Under the pieces are notes generated by a model. It saw nothing but the letters and a program-made list of their open reading frames with translations. It made no database searches and had not been told where the DNA came from. The position numbers were made by a program, and so were the translations under genes. DNA of 10,547 nt from an uncultured Acidobacteriota bacterium (lineage in GTDB: Bacteria > Acidobacteriota > Terriglobia > Terriglobales > Acidobacteriaceae), in assembly GCA_903832475.1 (NCBI GenBank), contig CAILBQ010000761.1, positions 1 through 10,547 of the forward strand. Direction: 5' to 3'. Each line of letters opens with the position of its first letter. Positions within the stretch are counted from its first letter, which is position 1. This document shows, piece after piece, positions 6,519-10,547 of this stretch.

Positions 6519-7745
6519 ATGCAATTCAGTGAAGCCCTCAAACTCGCGTTGCAGTCATTGTGGGCGAACAAGCTGCGTTCGATCCTCACGCTGATCGGCG
6601 TGGTCATGGGTGTGGCGTCGGTGATCATGGTCATCACCCTGACCAACACGGCCAACAACTACATGGGCAGCAAACTCTCCGGTTATGGTGCCGATGTGTT
6701 CACGGTGGCGCGCGAGGGACTCTCGTTTGGCGATCCGGACGACTATATCAAGTTCCAGAAGCGAAAGATCCTGCGCTTTGAAGACTACCAGGCGGTCCAG
6801 GACGGATGCAGCCTTTGCCGGGAAGTGGGCGCTTCCCTGTCGCGATCGGCCAAGGTTGTCAATAATGGTCATTCGACGACCGGCACAGAGATTCGCGGAT
6901 ATACCTCCGCCATGTTCTCGTTGAGCAACACGAATGTGGCCGTGGGCCGGGCTCTTACGGAAGCCGACGTCGAACATGCGACGCACGGCGTTGTGATCGG
7001 CGGCGACGTATTGGACGACATTCTGGGAGATGGCGATCCGATTGGCAAGGAAGTGCGGGTAGACGGCGTACCCTACACGGTCGTGGGCATCGGCGAACGG
7101 CAGGGCAAGACCTTTGGCCAGTCGCAGGATAACTGGGTGGCCGTTCCGCTTTCGACCTATCAGCATACGTACGGAACCAACGAATCGCTGACCATCTACT
7201 CGCGCGCCAATGGCGACTCCAAGGTGATGGAGCAGGCTGAAGACCAGGTCAAGGTGATCATGCGCACGCGACGCCATGACGCGCCAGGGGCGGCAGACAG
7301 TTTTGAAGTTCAAACCAACGACACGTTCCTCGATATCTGGAAGCAGATCAGCCAACTCTTCATCTTTATCGTCTTTGCCCTTGCCTCAATTTCGCTGGTG
7401 GTGGGCGGCATCGTGATCATGAACATCATGCTTGTATCAGTCACGGAACGGACCCGCGAAATTGGTGTTCGCAAGGCGTTGGGAGCGAGGCAGAAGGATG
7501 TGCTGCTCCAATTTCTGATCGAGTCGGCACTGATGGCAGCCCTGGGCGGCGTGATCGGCATTCTGTTGGGAATTGGCGTCGCTGAACTGATCACACATCT
7601 ATTCGATATCGCGGTGAGCGTTTCGCTGGGCTCGGTGCTGCTGGGCATGTTCATGGCGACCGGGACGGGTATTTTCTTCGGCGTATATCCGGCAAGCAAG
7701 GCGGCCAAGCTGGATCCCATCGTGGCGTTGCGCGCCGAGTTGTAG
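6519..7745 (+). CDS. MacB/FtsX-type ABC transporter permease, first of two
   Basis: A 408-residue inner-membrane permease of the MacB/LolCE/FtsX class. These proteins do not pump through a channel in the classical way; they pass ATPase movement to a periplasmic domain to extrude substrates or extract lipoproteins. Layout: cytoplasmic amphipathic start, TM1 (about 22-43), MacB_PCD periplasmic domain (about 44-275), then the FtsX domain with TMs at about 280-305, 334-358 and 368-390. VSVTERTREIGVRKALGA (307-323) is the conserved cytoplasmic coupling stretch, and YPASKAAKLDPIVALRAE ends the protein in the usual way. A CxxC (Cys97, Cys100) lies in the periplasmic domain. There is no ATP-binding domain in the protein and no ATPase gene in the window. 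GGAAG about ten bases before the ATG is a moderate ribosome binding site. The substrate is unknown; macrolide export should not be assumed. Confidence 0.92.
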   Translation: MQFSEALKLALQSLWANKLRSILTLIGVVMGVASVIMVITLTNTANNYMGSKLSGYGADVFTVAREGLSFGDPDDYIKFQKRKILRFEDYQAVQDGCSLCREVGASLSRSAKVVNNGHSTTGTEIRGYTSAMFSLSNTNVAVGRALTEADVEHATHGVVIGGDVLDDILGDGDPIGKEVRVDGVPYTVVGIGERQGKTFGQSQDNWVAVPLSTYQHTYGTNESLTIYSRANGDSKVMEQAEDQVKVIMRTRRHDAPGAADSFEVQTNDTFLDIWKQISQLFIFIVFALASISLVVGGIVIMNIMLVSVTERTREIGVRKALGARQKDVLLQFLIESALMAALGGVIGILLGIGVAELITHLFDIAVSVSLGSVLLGMFMATGTGIFFGVYPASKAAKLDPIVALRAEL

Positions 7746-7766
7746 CTCTTTCGCGGAGCGAAAGGG
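7746..7766 (+). other. Hairpin between the two permease genes
   Basis: CTTTCGC (7748-7754) pairs perfectly with GCGAAAG (7758-7764) around a GGA loop. A T-G wobble and a C-G pair at the base bring it to nine pairs. It starts right after the first stop codon and is followed by purines, not Ts, so it is not an intrinsic terminator. A role in transcript processing or in setting the ratio of the two permeases is inference. Confidence 0.55.
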
Positions 7767-7773
7767 AAGAATC

Positions 7774-7778
7774 AGGAG
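7774..7778 (+). promoter_or_regulatory. Ribosome binding site fixing the second permease start
   Basis: AGGAG is eight bases before the ATG at 7787 but only two before the in-frame TTG at 7781. The ATG is therefore the likely start. Confidence 0.7.
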
Positions 7779-7786
7779 CATTGGAA

Positions 7787-9040
7787 ATGGCACAAGGTCA
7801 GGTTCGTGAATCGGTTCGGATGGCGCTCGAAACGCTGCGTGCCAACAAGCTGCGCTCCGGGCTGACAATTTTGGGGATCGTTATCGGGGTCACATCGGTC
7901 ATCGCCATTTCTTCTGTGATCAATGGCGTCAATAATCGCGTGGATGACTTTGTGAGCTCTCTTGGCTCGAACGTTTTCTGGATTTTCCATCTTCCCTTTG
8001 GCCTGCAGAAGCCTACCACCGAGCAATTGACGCGCAAGAAACTGACCATCGAAGACGCGGTAGCCATTCGCAAGCTGCCTCACATTATCGCGGCAGACGG
8101 AGGCCATCGCTACGCGCGGGCATTCGGGCTTGGCAACGTCAGCGTCAAATACCAGGGGAAAAAGATCGCCAACACCCTGCTTGAGTCGCACACGGCGCAG
8201 CTGCCCGAGGTCAATGACATCACGATGCAGGAAGGCCGCTTCTTCACCGAAGATGAAGACGAGCGCCATGCCAAGGTAGTGGTGCTGGGTCACGATACCT
8301 GGGAGGAGCTGTTTGGCTCCGAACCGGCCGTAGGCAAGGATGTCAATATCGAGACCTCCCTCTACACCGTCATCGGCGTGGTCTCCAAGAGGAAGCAGCC
8401 CTTCGGCAGCGGTAAGAATCCACAGGACAATGCTGCGTACTTTCCCAACGGCACGTTCACCAGCCTGCATCCCGAGGTGACCGATCTTTTCATCGCTGCC
8501 AAATACGACGATCCTGCGAACAAGCTCGTAGCGCAGGAAGAGATTCGTGAGCTGTTGCGCGTACGCCGACATGTCAAGGTGCAGGCGGACGATAACTTTG
8601 AGATTTTCGGGCCGGATTCTTTGACGCGGCTCTGGGATCAGGTCACGGGTGGCCTGCGCCTGTTCATGCTTGCAGTCTCGAGCGTGGGATTGATGGTAGG
8701 TGGGGTCGGCGTGATGAATATCATGCTGGTCTCGGTAACGGAGCGCACGAGAGAGATCGGCATCCGCAAGGCGCTTGGCGCGACCAAACGCACCATTCTC
8801 ACTCAGTTCACCACAGAAGCGGTCACGCTGTGCGCCGTGGGTGGAGTTTTCGGCGTGGTCATCGGCGCGATCATTACGTGGATCGTCTATTTTCTGCCGG
8901 TGGGACTGCCCGCGTCCCTGTCGACCTTCTGGGTGATTTTTGGGTTTACCGTGGCCTGCGCAATTGGCTTGCTCTTCGGAATTTATCCGGCGTGGAAAGC
9001 GGCGAATCTCGACCCCATCGAGGCCCTTCGCTATGAATAG
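7787..9040 (+). CDS. MacB/FtsX-type ABC transporter permease, second of two
   Basis: A 417-residue paralogue of the gene before it, with the same layout: TM1 (about 26-47, after LRANKLRSGLTILGIVIG), a MacB_PCD periplasmic domain (about 48-285), and the FtsX domain with TMs at about 289-315, 346-370 and 379-400. VSVTERTREIGIRKALGATK (316-334) and YPAWKAANLDPIEALRYE at the end are nearly the same as in the first copy. The periplasmic halves differ strongly, which is what one expects of two non-identical partners in a heterodimer (inference). An ATPase from elsewhere in the genome would be needed. The start was set by AGGAG at 7774-7778. The 41-base gap and shared strand support one operon with the first permease. 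The substrate is unknown. Confidence 0.92.
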   Translation: MAQGQVRESVRMALETLRANKLRSGLTILGIVIGVTSVIAISSVINGVNNRVDDFVSSLGSNVFWIFHLPFGLQKPTTEQLTRKKLTIEDAVAIRKLPHIIAADGGHRYARAFGLGNVSVKYQGKKIANTLLESHTAQLPEVNDITMQEGRFFTEDEDERHAKVVVLGHDTWEELFGSEPAVGKDVNIETSLYTVIGVVSKRKQPFGSGKNPQDNAAYFPNGTFTSLHPEVTDLFIAAKYDDPANKLVAQEEIRELLRVRRHVKVQADDNFEIFGPDSLTRLWDQVTGGLRLFMLAVSSVGLMVGGVGVMNIMLVSVTERTREIGIRKALGATKRTILTQFTTEAVTLCAVGGVFGVVIGAIITWIVYFLPVGLPASLSTFWVIFGFTVACAIGLLFGIYPAWKAANLDPIEALRYE

Positions 9041-9124
9041 AGGGCTGCAAGTTCCGAAACACGCGTAGGCCTGCGCTGCCAACTGTGGAAGAATAGCGCT
9101 GAGTCTTTCAACTAAGGGTCAGCC
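9041..9124. other. Short gap between permease and lacI-type gene
   Basis: These 84 bases contain TAAGGGT (9113-9119), the ribosome binding site for the regulator. A GCGCT...AGCGC inverted repeat (9073-9077 and 9095-9099) is spaced by 17 bases; it is short and may be chance. There is no hairpin with a T-run, so read-through from the permease genes is possible. I see no clear LacI-type operator (a central CG palindrome with the usual flanks). Confidence 0.4.
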
Positions 9125-10222
9125 ATGCCTCCGGGGAAATTGAATCATGTGCGGTTGCTGGACGTCGCGCGCGCCTGCGGGCTTTCCGTGTCGACGGTCT
9201 CTATCGTGCTGAGTGAGGCGCCTCTCTCGCAATACGTCGCGGTCAGCACGCGAGAACAGATACGCACCGTGGCGCAGCAGCTTGGCTACCATCCCGACGC
9301 TTACGCGCGATCGCTGCGCCGCCGGCGAAGCCACACCATTGGCGTGGTCGCCTTCGATCTTTCCGACCCTTTCTGTATCCCCATCGTTCGCGGCATTCAA
9401 GAGGGCCTGGGGCCAGCCAGCTATTTGCCCCTGTTAATGGACGCGCAGGCACAACGCAGCCTCTTCGACAGCTACCTGCAGATGATCCTTGAGCGACGCG
9501 CCGAGGGGCTCATTGTCATTGCCAGTTGGATTTTCAATGAGTCGAATCTGCTGGCAGATATCGAGAAGAATAACGTGCCGCTGGTTATCGTCGGCCGCGA
9601 CCTTTCGGAGCGAAACATCAGTTCGGTGCAGGTGGACAACCGTGCCGGCGGAGAATTGGCGATGAGGCATTTGTACGAACTGGGTCATCGCAAAATCGCC
9701 GTCATTCGCGGCCCCGGAGAGCTGTTTGACAGTGAGCCGCGCTGGGAAGGCGTGTGCAACGTAGCGGCGTCCGTTGGTCTTGAAATCGATCACAGGCTGG
9801 TGGAGCAGTTGCCAAATTCGGCGGGACCTGCATCCGGTTTCGACGGAGGCGCGGCCTTCTCAAAACGTCTGGTGGAGACAAATATTCCCTTTACGGCAAT
9901 CATCGCTTTTGACGATCTAACCGCGTTGGGAGTGATCCGCGGACTGACAGAAGCTGGCGTCAAGGTTCCTCAGGACTGTTCTGTGATGGGTTTCGATGAC
10001 GTGTTGCCGGCCGCAGTGTCGACACCCGGCCTGACAACCATTCGACAGCCCCTTAAGGAAATGGGGGCAGCTGCCGCACGGTGGGCGCTGGATGCGGTGG
10101 AGACACGTGAGCAGGGTGAGATGAGAACACTCTTGTCTCACCATGCGGCTCCAGAGTTGGTCGTCCGCCAAACAACGGCAGCGCCTCCCACCCTTCACAA
10201 CAGCCGCGATATTGAAGGCTGA
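9125..10222 (+). CDS. LacI-family transcriptional regulator
   Basis: A 365-residue DNA-binding repressor-type protein. The N-terminal HTH runs from VRLLDVARACGLSVSTVS (9-26), and the hinge is LGYHPDAYARSLRRRRS (53-69). The periplasmic-binding-protein-like effector domain follows from TIGVV (71-75). Family hallmarks include DPF and IVRGIQ near 81-92, the VDNRAGGELAMRHLYELGHRKIAVIRGP block, FDDLTALGVIRGL, and LTTIRQPLKEMGAAAA near the C-terminus. Two things differ from classic LacI: the stretch after the recognition helix (SEAPLSQYVAVSTREQ) is about three residues longer, and Ile27 sits where LacI has Arg22. I recall this longer form from acidobacterial regulators. Family members usually respond to sugars, but the ligand and targets cannot be read from the sequence. 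No sugar catabolic gene is next to it; treY is several genes away. It may be autoregulated or act elsewhere. The ATG is preceded by TAAGGGT at six bases. Confidence 0.93.
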   Translation: MPPGKLNHVRLLDVARACGLSVSTVSIVLSEAPLSQYVAVSTREQIRTVAQQLGYHPDAYARSLRRRRSHTIGVVAFDLSDPFCIPIVRGIQEGLGPASYLPLLMDAQAQRSLFDSYLQMILERRAEGLIVIASWIFNESNLLADIEKNNVPLVIVGRDLSERNISSVQVDNRAGGELAMRHLYELGHRKIAVIRGPGELFDSEPRWEGVCNVAASVGLEIDHRLVEQLPNSAGPASGFDGGAAFSKRLVETNIPFTAIIAFDDLTALGVIRGLTEAGVKVPQDCSVMGFDDVLPAAVSTPGLTTIRQPLKEMGAAAARWALDAVETREQGEMRTLLSHHAAPELVVRQTTAAPPTLHNSRDIEG

Positions 10223-10242
10223 GCCGGTTGAATCGCCGCACA

Positions 10243-10547
10243 TCATTCCTGGGCGGCCGCTTCGGCGTCGGCCGCGGTGTCTGCCGAGTGGTCCTGCTGG
10301 AGGCGGTCATTGAAAGATTTGTGCAGCTTGGCCGCCAGGTCGAATTCCCGGCGCGCGTCTGAGGATCGACCCAACTGCTTCAATACCTGGCCTCGCGTGA
10401 AGTGAAGACTTGCGCTTTGAGGCACGATTTCCACGGCATGGTTCAGCATCTCGAGAGATTGAGCAAAGCGACCGCTTTCCCTGTAGAGCTTGGCGAGTCC
10501 GAAGTAGGAATTCACAAGGCTCTTATTTCTTTGGATTGCTTCCAAAA
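10243..10547 (-). CDS. TPR-repeat protein, 3' end only
   Basis: The frame is open to the right edge and the first in-frame TTG (at 10545) is probably an internal Leu, so the N-terminal part is missing. The last 100 residues hold two tetratricopeptide repeats. One runs about residues 12-43 (YFGLAKLYRESGRFAQSLEMLNHAVEI VP, written here with a break) and one about 46-77 (LHFTRGQVLKQLGRSSDARREF...). Both have the G/A/L spacing of TPR helices. The tail is Gln/Asp/Ala-rich and ends AEAAAQE. TPRs mediate protein-protein contacts, and the partner is unknown. The gene converges on the LacI-type gene with only 20 bases between the stop codons and no terminator between them. Confidence 0.85.
   Translation of the reverse strand, partial: LEAIQRNKSLVNSYFGLAKLYRESGRFAQSLEMLNHAVEIVPQSASLHFTRGQVLKQLGRSSDARREFDLAAKLHKSFNDRLQQDHSADTAADAEAAAQE

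Noticed and set aside
7772..9082. A 436-codon open frame on the - strand covering the whole second permease gene
   Set aside because: It is longer than the real gene but matches no family I know, and its residues are mainly His, Arg, Asp and Gly, as expected from reading a GC-rich gene backwards. The + strand frame has clear MacB/FtsX motifs.

Overview
The window looks like a chromosomal stretch of a free-living, Gram-negative, moderately GC-rich bacterium, most likely an acidobacterium (inference). The clues are a TolB-like propeller protein, a lipoprotein with WxPGxW motifs, MacB-type permeases in tandem, and a LacI regulator with a lengthened DNA-binding domain. I have seen all of these often in Acidobacteriota, but none is proof. 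I see no mobile element, CRISPR array, tRNA or rRNA. Gene density is normal and no gene-free stretch exceeds 300 bases.

Left part (1-5126, all + strand): the 3' end of a TolB/PD40 beta-propeller gene; a complete treY (maltooligosyltrehalose synthase) with its GH13 catalytic residues intact; a probable terminator; then a lipoprotein with three WxPGxW motifs and a long Pro/Ala/Arg-rich repetitive tail. It is closed by a very clear intrinsic terminator.

Middle part (5127-6518): a small DinB-family metal-binding protein on the + strand converges on an elongation factor P gene on the - strand. The EF-P has a PTARGG loop with Arg where classical EF-P carries the modified Lys34. This resembles the YeiP/EfpL subgroup, although the rest of the protein reads as ordinary EF-P. 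A 254-base divergent intergenic region follows.

Right part (6519-10547): two consecutive MacB/FtsX-type ABC permease genes, 41 bases apart with a hairpin between them, and no ATPase or membrane-fusion gene in view; then a LacI-family repressor; then, convergent with it, the 3' end of a TPR-repeat gene running off the window.

The genes do not form one pathway. Trehalose synthesis from glycogen or maltodextrin (TreY), rescue of stalled ribosomes (EF-P), envelope proteins (propeller, lipoprotein) and an export or lipoprotein-handling ABC permease pair are separate units. I find no convincing undescribed multi-gene system. The points most worth following up are the EF-P loop, the ATPase-less permease pair, the repetitive tail of the lipoprotein, and treY without treZ beside it.
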